From Candidatus Villigracilis affinis (GTDB lineage: Bacteria; Chloroflexota; Anaerolineae; Anaerolineales; Villigracilaceae): 35,364 nucleotides of DNA. The position numbers were made by a program, and so were the translations under genes. The notes below the pieces were generated by a model, which worked only from the letters and a program-made list of their open reading frames with translations, did not search any database and was not told where the DNA came from. The stretch covers positions 1 through 35,364 of the forward strand of contig JADKEA010000009.1 in NCBI GenBank assembly GCA_016718275.1, in the 5' to 3' direction. Of this stretch, positions 1-7,508 are shown in pieces. Position 1 is the stretch's first letter, and each line of letters opens with the position of its first letter.

Positions 1-90
1 GGAATTGATCGAGCATGAGTTGACCGTGGTTGAGGTCGCCTTCGGTGAGGCCGTAGGTGGCCTCTAGGTCAAGAGGCGAAATCAATTTGC

Positions 91-118
91 GATTTACGAT
101 TGACGATTTTAGATTGGG
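91..118. repeat. Heptanucleotide tandem repeat (4 units), inside coding sequence
   Basis: Four successive 7-bp units each begin GATT (91-97, 98-104, 105-111, 112-118): GATTTAC, GATTGAC, GATTTTA, GATTGGG. On the minus strand they encode a stretch of the oxidoreductase reading LKSSIVNRK. The reading frame stays open and the protein length here matches the paralogue. Confidence 0.6.
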
Positions 119-158
119 GAAGTACTCTGAAAGAGTATCAATTGCCAATTTATCAATA

Positions 159-179
159 TTTCCACTTTCCACTTTCCAC
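159..179. repeat. Heptanucleotide tandem repeat TTTCCAC x3
   Basis: Three exact copies of TTTCCAC lie end to end at 159-165, 166-172 and 173-179. They sit in the same oxidoreductase gene as the 91-118 tract and encode a WKVESG-type segment on the minus strand. Exact 7-bp periodicity is visible directly. Confidence 0.75.
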
Positions 180-1336
180 TCACTATTTCTCAAAGCATAC
201 GGAGCGGATTGGAAATGGATACTCACCACGTTACCAGAAGTCGTCACTTCCAAATACGGCTTCTCGGAAATCTCGCCATACTTCGCGGCGTCGTAGGCGC
301 GTTCGAGGTATTTGATGGATGGGGCGAGGACGACTGTCCCTTCGGGGATGCCGTGACTGCCGTTGGTCTGCAAGTGGACTTTCGCCACCGATCCGCGCAT
401 TTTGATGGACTGGGTATGCCAGACGAATTCCGGGCGGCAAATCTTGTGCGCCGACAAGTTTGAGCAGGGTGTGCTTCGGGTCTGCGGAGGAGAGGATTTG
501 ATTTGCAAGAATCTCTTCGCCATTTGCGAGAACAACGCCCTTGGCAATTTGGCTTTCAATTTTGATGCTTTTACTTCTGCCTCGGTTCTAATTTCACCAC
601 CAAAGGATTTCACAGCATTCGCTAAAGCAGTTGTTATCTCGCCTGCTTTGCCAACATTGGTGTTTGCCAGACCGCCGCGATTCATCCAATTGTGAATCAA
701 GGTGTAGCCTGTGCCTGCGCCCATCGGCCCGAGGGTGAAGCCGTGGATGCCGACGGATGCAATCGCTGCTTTGACACGTCAGATTCGAAATATTCATCGA
801 GCAGTTCCTGCGCGGTCATCGGCAGGGCGCGGATGAAGTTGAGCATGTCTTTGCGACCCGCGAGTTTCAGTTCGAGTCCCAACTCCAGCAAGCCGTAGCC
901 TTCGCGGATGTTGAAGTTCAGCGGCAGGCGCGGCATGATGGTGGCGTAGGCGGTGTCGAGAATGCTTGCGGCTTTATCCATGAAGCGGACAAATTCGGGG
1001 AAGCGCGCCGCGTCTTTTTTCGGAGATGCGTTTGATGGACTCGGCGTCGAGGGAGGTGGTTGCCGTCTGCCTGGAGGGAGATGAATGGTTTTCGGACGGT
1101 ATCAACTGTCAGCCCGTGTGAGGCGAGTTTCAGGTCTTTGATAATGTCGGGGCGCAGAGTCCCGCCTGCATAAATTGAATCCGCTTTGAAATCATCGCCA
1201 AAAGATTCTGTAACCACTGAACCGCCGACGATGGCGCGGCGTTCAAGCACCAAAACTTTTTTGCCTTGCTTGGCGAGATAGGCAGCAGCAACGAGTCCGT
1301 TATGACCTGCGCCGATGATGATGGTATCGTAGTGGC

Positions 1337-2938
1337 TCATTTCAAACCGTCCTTCAAAATTTCTTTTGCCGCCAACATGCCTGCCGCGCCCATCACGCCG
1401 CCGCCTGGGTGCGCGCCGCTTGCGCCGAAGTAGTAGCCTTTGAGCGGGGTGCGGAAGTCTGCCCATTGCGGGGTGGGACGCAGGAAGAAGATTTGGTGCA
1501 GCAGCAGTTCGCCGTGGAAGATGTTGCCGCCCGTGATGCCCGCGATGGCTTCGATGTCTTTCGGTGAGATGACCTGCATGCCGACGATGGCTTTGCGGAT
1601 GTTCGGCGCGTATTGCTCGATGGTCGAGATGACCGCTTCGCCGAGTTCGTTGCGCTTCGCGTCGTTCCAGCCGCCTTCGAGGTCGTACGGCGCGTATTGC
1701 ACGAAGCAAGACATCACGTGCTGTCCGGGAGGCGCCATGTCTGGGTCAATCATGGATGGGAAAATCATATCGAGATACGGGCGCTTGGAAATCTGCCCGT
1801 ACTTCGCGTCGTCGTAGGCGCGCTCGATGTAATCAATGCTCGGGCTGATGGACACCGCGCCGCGATGCAGCGCCGAGTCGTGACCTTTGCCTTTGAAGGG
1901 CAGCGCGGTGAAGTTGGGCAGTTCGCTCAACGCGATGTTGACCTTGCCCGACGAGCCGCGTGTGCGGAAGTTTTGCAGCGCGGTGACGAATTCATCGGGG
2001 AAATGTTTTTGCTCGACGAATTGCAGGAAGGTGCGCTTCGGGTCAGCGGCGGACATGACGACTTTGGATGTGAGTTCATCGCCGTTCTCGAGAGCGACGC
2101 CAACAGCGCGTCCATTCTTAACGATGACCTGCTTCACGCTTGCGTTGAGTCTGACTTCCACTCCGAGCGCTTTCGCTGCGCTAAGGATGGAGCCGCTGAC
2201 TCCGCCAGAGCCGTTCTTGGCAAAACCCCACGCGCGGAAAGCGCCGTCAATTTCGCCCATGTAGTGATGAAGCAAAACGTACGCCGTGCCAGGTGAGCGC
2301 GGACCAAGGAAGGTGCCGATGATTCCGCTGGCGGCTTTGGTGCCTTTGAGCGCGTCAAACTCGAACCACTCTTCGAGCAAATCCGCGGAGGATTGGGTGG
2401 CGAGTTTGGCGATTGCATACAATTCTTTTTCAGAAAGATTCGCAGCGAATTGACCGACTTTGAGCAAGCCCATCAAGTCCTTCACGCTGAGTGAGGATGG
2501 GTCGGGCGGAATGAGATTGATGATCGGCTTGATGGCTTTCGCCGCGCGCGCCATGACGCGGGCGTATTCGTCATAGGCTTCCGCGTCTTTGGGCGAGTGA
2601 CGATAGATTTCGCGGCGGGTCAGGTCGTGGTCATCCCATGCGCCGAGATAATCTCCGTTTTCCATCGGTGTGACGGTGGAAGGAAGCGGAAGGATTTTGA
2701 GTCCGTGCTTGGGTAATTCCAAGTCACGGATGATTTCGGGGCGTAACAAACTCACCACGTACGAAAACTCGGTGAATTTATAACCAGGGAAAATTTCCTC
2801 GGTCACTGCCGCGCCGCCCGCGATATGTCTGCGCTCGAGCACGACCACTTTCTTGCCAGCGCGAGCGAGGTATGCGCCAGCCACAAGTCCGTTGTGACCG
2901 CCGCCGATGATGATTGCGTCGTATTGATTTGATGTCAT
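1337..2938 (-). CDS. FAD/NAD(P)-dependent oxidoreductase, phytoene-desaturase/PYROXD2-like
   Basis: This is an intact 533-residue flavoprotein of the COG1233 family (phytoene dehydrogenase-like, PYROXD2 group). Residues about 8-40 form the Rossmann FAD-binding segment (IIIGGGHNGLVAGAYLA, then VVLERR and a GGAAVTEE motif). The C-terminus has the second FAD contact, a glycine-rich GASGAHPGGGVMGAAG. The length fits the family (about 500-550). The start at 2938 is the first Met before the FAD motif; no good ribosome site precedes it. It follows the GcvT-like gene by 86 bases and overlaps the next oxidoreductase by four bases (ATGA), so the three genes form one transcription unit. Two paralogous flavoproteins in tandem suggest gene duplication, possibly two subunits or two substrate specificities. 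Actual substrate not inferable. Confidence 0.88.
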   Translation of the reverse strand: MTSNQYDAIIIGGGHNGLVAGAYLARAGKKVVVLERRHIAGGAAVTEEIFPGYKFTEFSYVVSLLRPEIIRDLELPKHGLKILPLPSTVTPMENGDYLGAWDDHDLTRREIYRHSPKDAEAYDEYARVMARAAKAIKPIINLIPPDPSSLSVKDLMGLLKVGQFAANLSEKELYAIAKLATQSSADLLEEWFEFDALKGTKAASGIIGTFLGPRSPGTAYVLLHHYMGEIDGAFRAWGFAKNGSGGVSGSILSAAKALGVEVRLNASVKQVIVKNGRAVGVALENGDELTSKVVMSAADPKRTFLQFVEQKHFPDEFVTALQNFRTRGSSGKVNIALSELPNFTALPFKGKGHDSALHRGAVSISPSIDYIERAYDDAKYGQISKRPYLDMIFPSMIDPDMAPPGQHVMSCFVQYAPYDLEGGWNDAKRNELGEAVISTIEQYAPNIRKAIVGMQVISPKDIEAIAGITGGNIFHGELLLHQIFFLRPTPQWADFRTPLKGYYFGASGAHPGGGVMGAAGMLAAKEILKDGLK

Positions 2939-2991
2939 AAATTTTCTATTTTAATGACGATGGACAAGTTTGAAGTGGATTGATGGAAACC

Positions 2992-3019
2992 TTTCGTCCG
3001 TCGCCTGTGGTCAATCGTC
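2992..3019. repeat. Degenerate heptanucleotide repeat in an operon spacer
   Basis: Four 7-bp units, TTTCGTC, CGTCGCC, TGTGGTC and AATCGTC, fill the short spacer between the GcvT-like gene and the following oxidoreductase; three of the four end in GTC. This is a third heptamer tract within 3 kb, with a unit sequence different from the two at the left edge. Confidence 0.5.
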
Positions 3020-3024
3020 CTACC

Positions 3025-4221
3025 CTATTTCTTCTTCCACTCAGGCTCGTAGAACGGCAGCTTGACCACTTTCGCGGGTGCGTGTTGACGGTGATGTTCG
3101 ACCGTGATTTCCATGCGCACATCGGTGCCGACTTCAAAGTATGGCTTCTGCAAATGCGCGAGGGCGATATATTTTTTCAACAGCGGTGACCATGTGGATG
3201 TGGATGCATATCCAACCTGCACGTTGCCAACAAAGATCGGCAAACTTCCGCGCACTGCCATGCCAGGGATTTGCGGCGGCAAGCCAACGCCTGCAAATAA
3301 TTTTTCCATTCCAACCCAATCCACTTCCAAACCGACCATCTTCCATGTGGAGCCTTCGCGCTTCTCACGTTCCAGCGCGCGGCGACCGACGAAGTAGCCA
3401 GGCTTATCGAGGGCGACTGTCCAATCAAGTCCCAGCTCGAAGGGAGAGGATTTCTGCGGTTCGATCCATGCGTGGCTTGCGGAGGTGTAATCCACATCGA
3501 GCATGAAGAGACCTGCTTCCACGCGCGCCATGTCCATTGCCAAAATGCCGACGGGTGCAATGCCGTAATCGCCGCCGACTTCCATCAACTTATCCCAGAT
3601 CGGAAGCGCGTCTTTTGCGTCCATCCAGATTTCGTAGCCGAGGTCACCTGTGTAGCCTGTGCGTGAAATGGTGACTTCAACTCCGCTAATCTTGTTCTTC
3701 ATCATGCGGAAATACTTCAACTCGTCCACGGGTTTTTCGGCGACGATGTTCAAGACCTTGCGTGTGTTCGGTCCCTGAAAACTGAGCGCCGCCACATCGT
3801 CTGTGACTTCGGTGATCTCCACTTCCATGCCGACCGCATTCATCATCAGCCAGCGCAGATTCGGTTCCGCAGAGGTCAGGCGAAAGGTCGTTTCGTCGAA
3901 GCGCGTGACGGTGCCATCGTCGATCATCTTGCCTTCTTCATCGCACCAGCCCGTGTAGAAGACTTGTCCCACGCTCATCTTGTGGATGTTGCGTGTGGTG
4001 ACGCGATGCAGCAAAGCCGCCGCATCTTTGCCTTTAATCACATACTTGATCAGCGGCGAGACATCGATCAACGCTGCCGCATTGCGGATCGCCCAATACT
4101 CGCGGTCGAGCGTGTGCTCGTACGAGCCTGCGGCGAAATATCCCGCCCACTTGCGCCAATTTCGAGGCTGGCACAACGCGGACGTTCGTTCATGGAATGG
4201 AGTGGTTTTTAGTTGAAGCAT
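3025..4221 (-). CDS. Aminomethyltransferase family protein (GcvT fold)
   Basis: A 398-residue, folate-binding GcvT-fold protein. Known members move one-carbon units from aminomethyl or N-methyl groups to tetrahydrofolate. Visible hallmarks are an acidic pair in MIDDGTV near residue 100, where GcvT has its catalytic Asp, and the family signature GYTGDLGYEIW near residues 188-200. A C-terminal barrel-like segment follows (VGRRALEREKREG...), as in full-length GcvT (about 360-400 residues). No gcvH or gcvP is adjacent. Instead it leads an operon with two FAD oxidoreductases, so a role in demethylating or oxidising an N-methyl compound is more likely than glycine cleavage; this is inference. A good promoter lies at 4247-4275 and a ribosome site (AAGGA) about 11 bases before the ATG. 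Confidence 0.85.
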   Translation of the reverse strand: MLQLKTTPFHERTSALCQPRNWRKWAGYFAAGSYEHTLDREYWAIRNAAALIDVSPLIKYVIKGKDAAALLHRVTTRNIHKMSVGQVFYTGWCDEEGKMIDDGTVTRFDETTFRLTSAEPNLRWLMMNAVGMEVEITEVTDDVAALSFQGPNTRKVLNIVAEKPVDELKYFRMMKNKISGVEVTISRTGYTGDLGYEIWMDAKDALPIWDKLMEVGGDYGIAPVGILAMDMARVEAGLFMLDVDYTSASHAWIEPQKSSPFELGLDWTVALDKPGYFVGRRALEREKREGSTWKMVGLEVDWVGMEKLFAGVGLPPQIPGMAVRGSLPIFVGNVQVGYASTSTWSPLLKKYIALAHLQKPYFEVGTDVRMEITVEHHRQHAPAKVVKLPFYEPEWKKK

Positions 4222-4246
4222 GGGGGAGGGTTCCTTAATGGCGAGG

Positions 4247-4275
4247 ATTGTACATTATATATAATTTGGTGACAA
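4247..4275 (-). promoter_or_regulatory. Sigma-70-type promoter of the GcvT-like/oxidoreductase operon
   Basis: On the minus strand a -35 box TTGTCA (4270-4275) and a -10 box TACAAT (4247-4252) are separated by exactly 17 bases. A second TATAAT-like string lies within the spacer. The -10 box is 25 bases from the ATG at 4221. Confidence 0.65.
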
Positions 4276-4297
4276 TCACGAGATTTGGCAATTAAAG

Positions 4298-4332
4298 ACA
4301 AAACAGGTCAGAGTTGCTCTGACCTGTTTTGT
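4298..4332 (-). terminator. Intrinsic terminator of the MarR-NmrA operon
   Basis: A perfect 16-bp inverted repeat (ACAAAACAGGTCAGAG and its complement) with a 3-base loop sits just downstream of the NmrA stop. Read on the minus strand the stem ends TTTTGT and continues CTTTAATT, giving a U-rich tail. Confidence 0.85.
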
Positions 4333-4352
4333 GCATTTTCGACCTCTTAAAC

Positions 4353-5243
4353 TCAATTATTATGTTCAGGGATAAGAATCGGCTGCTGGTTCTTCCAGCC
4401 ATTCTTGAGAAGATAATCTTCGAAGCGTAACAAGCCCGGGTGAAGTTTGCGAAGCGAGTCGATATCCGCATCATAGGCTTTGCCGTTGAAGAATTCGTAG
4501 GCGGCTTTCATTTCTTCTTCCGAGGCGTTGCCCCATCCACCAGTTGGCGCGGTCAGCGTTACCGGGCGGCCGATCACCTTGGTGAACATCTCGGCGACTT
4601 GAGGCTCGGTCAGTTCATCGCCAGCCAGTTCAATGGTCTTGCTGAGATATTCCTTGGGATTCGCGAACGCCAGCGCGGCGAATACACCAATATCTTCGAC
4701 AGCAATGATCTGGGTCGCTTTGTCGGGACGGGTACCATTGCCCGAGAACGTGCCGCTCAAAATGTAAGCGCGGCTCCAGTTGTAGTTATCCATGAATGCC
4801 ACGGGGCGCAGAATGGTGTAGGGTACGCCAAGCGTGTGGACATACTGTTCGATGATCCACTTGCTTTCGAAATGTTTCTGTCCCATGCCGCGATGTGCCG
4901 AACCGACCGATGAATAAACGAGATGCTGAACACCAGCTGCTTTGGCAGCATCTGCCACCAGCTTGCCCTGCTTGACCTCACCATCGAAACCAACCGTCGG
5001 CAGCCAGAAGTTCTGCACGCTAAAGACGCCATACACACCCTTGAATGCGGCATCAAGATCAGCTTGATTGTCCATGTCGCCTGCAACGACCTCTGCGCCG
5101 AGCGCCTTGAGTTCCTGAGCGGCGGGCTTGTTGATATCACGCGTCAATGCACGGACCTGCCAGCCATCTGCCAAAAGTTTTCTTACTACAGCGCCGCCTT
5201 GTTGCCCGGTGGCGCCTGTTACTGCGATAAGTTTGTTGTTCAT
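4353..5243 (-). CDS. NmrA-like NAD(P)-binding protein
   Basis: A 296-residue atypical short-chain dehydrogenase. The N-terminus carries the NmrA/HSCARG dinucleotide motif VTGATGQQGGAVVRKLL (residues about 8-24). Also visible are GDMDNQADLDAAFKGV, typical of NmrA proteins, and a VYSSVGSAHRG segment replacing the classical YxxxK catalytic site. Such proteins bind NAD(P) and act either as redox sensors or as quinone/isoflavone-type reductases; which applies is not visible. It starts one base after the stop of the luciferase-domain gene, with a GAGG ribosome site, and ends at a strong terminator, so it is the last gene of a three-gene MarR operon. MarR control suggests response to phenolic or electrophilic compounds. 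Confidence 0.88.
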   Translation of the reverse strand: MNNKLIAVTGATGQQGGAVVRKLLADGWQVRALTRDINKPAAQELKALGAEVVAGDMDNQADLDAAFKGVYGVFSVQNFWLPTVGFDGEVKQGKLVADAAKAAGVQHLVYSSVGSAHRGMGQKHFESKWIIEQYVHTLGVPYTILRPVAFMDNYNWSRAYILSGTFSGNGTRPDKATQIIAVEDIGVFAALAFANPKEYLSKTIELAGDELTEPQVAEMFTKVIGRPVTLTAPTGGWGNASEEEMKAAYEFFNGKAYDADIDSLRKLHPGLLRFEDYLLKNGWKNQQPILIPEHNN

Positions 5244-5244
5244 T

Positions 5245-5583
5245 CTATACCTCTATAGTTTTTGGTTTTTGTTTTTGTGCGATCTCATAACTTTCACGAA
5301 ACAAAGCAATTGCCTTTTCCACATCATCTTCCTGCTGCAGGTAGAAACTGATCCAACCTGTTTCCGGCAAAAGGTGATGCGGCTGCGCGCGTCCTGCAGC
5401 GACAAGCACATCGCGCACTTTCTTCGGGAAGGGAATATCCACCATGTGGTCGCCGTGAATGTGCCCGACTTCGCGTTTGCCGATCACATACTCCACGCCG
5501 CCAAAGCGATGCGGCTGCACCGTCACACCTGCCCAGGATGTGACCGCCTGTGTAATGCGTGTCTGCGCACTTTTTACGCTCAT
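5245..5583 (-). CDS. Luciferase-domain protein (DUF5519/PF17648 type)
   Basis: A 112-residue protein from the ATG at 5583, which overlaps the MarR stop as ATGA. An upstream in-frame Met at 5616 would lie within the MarR gene and is less likely. The core matches the short luciferase-domain family seen beside redox genes: PHRFGGVEYVIGKREVGHIHGDHMVDIPFPK, split here as PHRFGGVEYVIGKREVGH and IHGDHMVDIPFPK, then AAGRAQPHHLLPETGWISFY. Despite the family name, no light-emitting function is implied, and the family's biochemical role is unknown to me. The HxHGD and PHH histidines look like conserved functional residues. Its position between MarR and NmrA, with no spacing, implies it acts in the same response. 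Confidence 0.78.
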   Translation of the reverse strand: MSVKSAQTRITQAVTSWAGVTVQPHRFGGVEYVIGKREVGHIHGDHMVDIPFPKKVRDVLVAAGRAQPHHLLPETGWISFYLQQEDDVEKAIALFRESYEIAQKQKPKTIEV

Positions 5584-6035
5584 GCAGACTCCCCGCCCCT
5601 GCCCAGCTTTTTGCACAATTCGCCCAATGTCTCCAACTCGCTTGCGGATAGAACCTGGAACTCTTCCACTAAGGCAGCCACATGATTCGGAAGAATCGCT
5701 TCCAGCTTGCCCGTGCCTGCCTTTGTCAAATGGACATGGATCACCCTTCGGTCTTTTCCATCGCGCTCGCGTCGGACATAGCCGTCGCGTTCAAGGTTGT
5801 CGATCACTGTGGTCATGTTGCTTCCGCTTTTGAGGACTTTGGTGCTGATCTCACCCTGGGTCATGTGACCAAGGTGATATAACGCCTCCAGCACGGAGAA
5901 CTGCGAAGGTGTCAGGTCTCCCATGGTGTCGCGTTCTGCTAGCCGCGCCAGCAGGGAATTGGTGCAGCGGGTGAGCTTAATGAAAGTGTTGAGCGTGCGC
6001 TTTTCAGCGCGGGTTCCTGGATAATGGGTGGGCAT
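5580..6035 (-). CDS. MarR-family transcriptional regulator
   Basis: A 151-residue winged-helix repressor. Residues about 45-110 give the MarR fold: LTPSQFSVLEALYHLGHMTQGE, seen in parts as LTPSQFSVLEALYHLG and MTQGEISTKVLKSGSNMT, then VIDNLERDGYVRRE and RDRRVIHVHLTKAG-like wing residues. The start at 6035 is preferred because AAAGG lies eight bases upstream; an earlier Met at 6101 lacks a site and would cover the likely operator and promoter. It is translationally coupled (ATGA) to the luciferase-domain gene. An imperfect inverted repeat directly upstream (6045-6073) suggests autoregulation. Ligand unknown; MarR proteins usually sense phenolics or oxidants. Confidence 0.88.
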   Translation of the reverse strand: MPTHYPGTRAEKRTLNTFIKLTRCTNSLLARLAERDTMGDLTPSQFSVLEALYHLGHMTQGEISTKVLKSGSNMTTVIDNLERDGYVRRERDGKDRRVIHVHLTKAGTGKLEAILPNHVAALVEEFQVLSASELETLGELCKKLGRGGESA

Positions 6036-6044
6036 ATCAAAACC

Positions 6045-6073
6045 TTTTGACGTCATATAGTTTGATGTCGAAA
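6045..6073. promoter_or_regulatory. Candidate MarR operator
   Basis: TTTTGACGTCA (6045-6055) and TGATGTCGAAA (6063-6073) form an inverted repeat with 9 of 11 positions paired around a 7-base centre, the size of a typical MarR site. It lies 10 bases upstream of the preferred MarR start. A GATAAT string (6075-6080 on the minus strand) could be the -10 box that it would occlude. Confidence 0.5.
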
Positions 6074-6111
6074 TATTATCGCGCGGCGAATGAAATGTCA
6101 AGCCTGAGGCG

Positions 6112-6129
6112 CCTAGCCTTAAGGCTAGG
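6112..6129. repeat. Perfect 18-bp palindrome
   Basis: CCTAGCCTT followed directly by AAGGCTAGG is a perfect palindrome in the gap upstream of the MarR gene. It has no loop and no T run, so it is not an obvious terminator. It may be a protein-binding site or a small palindromic repeat. Confidence 0.5.
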
Positions 6130-6172
6130 AATTAAAAAGAAAACTCACCCGCGAAATGTTTTCGGGATGAGT
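6130..6172 (-). terminator. Intrinsic terminator of the hemerythrin-like gene
   Basis: Arms at 6143-6156 and 6159-6172 (ACTCACCCGCGAAA against TTTTCGGGATGAGT) pair with small bulges. On the minus strand the stem is followed by TTTCTTTTTAATT, a U-rich tail. It lies 20 bases after the stop of the gene at 6192. Confidence 0.7.
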
Positions 6173-6191
6173 GACTTTCATGGAAGCGGGT

Positions 6192-6749
6192 CTATTTCCA
6201 ATCGCTCAATTGCTCTTCGAGCCTTTCGATCACTTTGATGTATTTGTTCGGGTTGTCTTTCGGCAGGTGTTCGAAGACCATGTCGTTGAGTTTTTCGGCG
6301 ATCTGTTGATCTTCTTCAAGGGTAAAAGTTTGTTCAAGCAGAGGGACGATCAAATTTCTCATTCGTTCAAGGCGCTGGCGGCAGGTGTTTGTATATTCGC
6401 TGACCGCCCAGCCCACTTCACTGCGCGCGATCTCGTCGCCGCCCTGCCATTGTTTGGCCGCATTGAGGAGATGTTCGGCTGTTTCCTGACATTTTTTCTG
6501 GTCGGCTTTTAGCGAGCCGATCGGTCCGCCTTCCGAAGGAAAGCCGCCGTTTTCCAGCTCGTTGATGAGGTATTCTTCCTTTTTTTGGAAGACTCCCTCG
6601 ATAAATTCCTGAATAAAACTGTGCCCGAGGGTGAAGAAACTGGCTTGGGCAAGTTTGTTATTGCTCAGTACAACGGACCCCCCGCCCAGTACATCAAGGA
6701 AACGTCGAATGGTTTCCTGGTCGGTTTTAATTGCTTTTGCGATTCGCAT
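6192..6749 (-). CDS. Hemerythrin-like protein lacking the usual iron ligands
   Basis: A 185-residue, mostly helical protein. The layout follows the bacterial hemerythrin/HHE fold. A first helix (TDQETIRRFLDVLG) stands where HHE proteins have EHxxI. Then comes FIEGVFQKKEEYLI where they have HHxKEE, followed by the characteristic ENGGFPSEGGPIG turn (usually EEHGIPxxGGPI), LKADQKK where they have EH, and a final LLEQTFTLEEDQQIAEKL where they have HIxKED. The scaffold and turn are clear, but the histidines expected to bind the di-iron centre appear replaced by Q, F and D. A non-metal-binding, structural or sensory role is possible. Transcribed alone from an extended -10 promoter; a ribosome site AGGGAAAG precedes the start. 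Confidence 0.6.
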   Translation of the reverse strand: MRIAKAIKTDQETIRRFLDVLGGGSVVLSNNKLAQASFFTLGHSFIQEFIEGVFQKKEEYLINELENGGFPSEGGPIGSLKADQKKCQETAEHLLNAAKQWQGGDEIARSEVGWAVSEYTNTCRQRLERMRNLIVPLLEQTFTLEEDQQIAEKLNDMVFEHLPKDNPNKYIKVIERLEEQLSDWK

Positions 6750-6789
6750 ATCTTTCCCTGATTCTTTTTTGGGGTGTATTGTTTTGTGG

Positions 6790-6798
6790 AGTATACCA
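6790..6798 (-). promoter_or_regulatory. Extended -10 promoter element
   Basis: On the minus strand TGGTATACT forms an extended -10 (TGn plus TATACT) 40 bases upstream of the hemerythrin-like gene start. No good -35 box is seen at 17 bases, which is usual for extended -10 promoters. Confidence 0.45.
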
Positions 6799-6857
6799 TG
6801 CAGTAAACAGAGCGGAAATTCCCTGCCGTTATTTTTGAGGGCCGTTTTGGCAGTTCT

Positions 6858-7439
6858 TCACTTGCTTAATTTCAGCGCGATGACTTCGTTCCACACCAGG
6901 ATCGCGAAAAGGAAAACATAAAACGCCGCACCTTTGAGCGCGAATGCAGGCGCGGCAAGAGCGAGGGTGAGCCATGTATAAAGCGCATACGGTTTCCAAC
7001 GCTCGCTCTTGCGAAAGGCGAAACCAAGCACGATCATGGCTGGGAACAGGGTAAGCCCAAGCAGGACGAAGGACAGGTCGTGTAAACGTCCATGCCAGGT
7101 GGCTGGGGTGGTACGGATCGTTGGGTCGGTGGTGAAGGCCAAAGATGCAAGCGCTAGACCGGCAAATGCCAAAAGGGCGCATCCGATCTGGGATGTGCGG
7201 ACAGGTTCGAGGTCCAGAAAGAGGCGGACGGCGAAGAGGGTCATGAGCAGTCCGCTGGCGATGAAGGTCGCGGTCATGATCCATCCGTATTTTCCAAGCG
7301 CAAGGCCGCTGGGCCAGTCGAAGGTGGGATCGTTAATGGGATGCCAGCCGAGCCCGCGCAGGAATTCATATTTGACGAGGGTCAGTGCAGCGAGCACCAC
7401 TGCGAAAAGGATGGGACCGAGCAGGATGATTCGTTTCAT
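6858..7439 (-). CDS. DUF998-type integral membrane protein
   Basis: A 193-residue protein with about six predicted membrane helices: residues about 4-22, 45-70, 80-105, 125-145, 150-170 and 172-190. The pattern, with a first helix, then a loop containing WHPINDPTFDWPS and a GWIMTATFIASG helix, fits the DUF998 family of uncharacterised membrane proteins. The start at 7439 (MKRIILLG) is chosen because the earlier Met at 7463 lies inside a perfect hairpin. It lies downstream of the RRM gene on the same strand, separated by that hairpin. Function unknown. Confidence 0.65.
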   Translation of the reverse strand: MKRIILLGPILFAVVLAALTLVKYEFLRGLGWHPINDPTFDWPSGLALGKYGWIMTATFIASGLLMTLFAVRLFLDLEPVRTSQIGCALLAFAGLALASLAFTTDPTIRTTPATWHGRLHDLSFVLLGLTLFPAMIVLGFAFRKSERWKPYALYTWLTLALAAPAFALKGAAFYVFLFAILVWNEVIALKLSK

Positions 7440-7450
7440 GGAGTAATGAT

Positions 7451-7476
7451 AACAGCCCTGCAATTGCAGGGCTGTT
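7451..7476. terminator. Perfect 26-bp palindromic hairpin between the RRM and DUF998 genes
   Basis: AACAGCCCTGCAA is followed directly by its complement TTGCAGGGCTGTT. It lies 33 bases after the RRM stop. On the minus strand no U run follows (ATCATTACTCC), so it could be an attenuator or mRNA-stabilising hairpin rather than a full terminator. Confidence 0.55.
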
Positions 7477-7508
7477 GATTTTATTCTGGTTCAGGGCTGG
7501 ATATTTTT

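Larger units (their letters stand above)
1..1340 (-). pseudogene. FAD/NAD(P)-dependent oxidoreductase, phytoene-desaturase/PYROXD2-like, partial and frameshifted
   Basis: The gene begins at 1340 and runs off the left edge. The N-terminus carries the FAD dinucleotide-binding motif (IIIGAGHNGLVAAAYLA) followed by an ERR and a GG motif, as in the COG1233 family. It is a paralogue of the next gene upstream; the conserved HGQLML segment near base 20 matches HGELLL there. The frame breaks at five places: about 1045-1055 (one base missing), the A/T run near 1017-1022 (one extra), about 773-776 (one missing), about 570 (one missing) and the C run near 428-432 (one extra). Read through these, the whole family fold is recovered, so the damage is recent or a sequencing artefact. 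The start overlaps the stop of the preceding gene in an ATGA, implying translational coupling. Substrate unknown; carotenoid or other lipid-like substrates are only family-based guesses. Confidence 0.8.

Noticed and set aside
1341..1709. N-terminal extension of the left-edge oxidoreductase
   Set aside because: The extension is an out-of-frame shadow of the neighbouring oxidoreductase; the FAD motif begins right after 1340.
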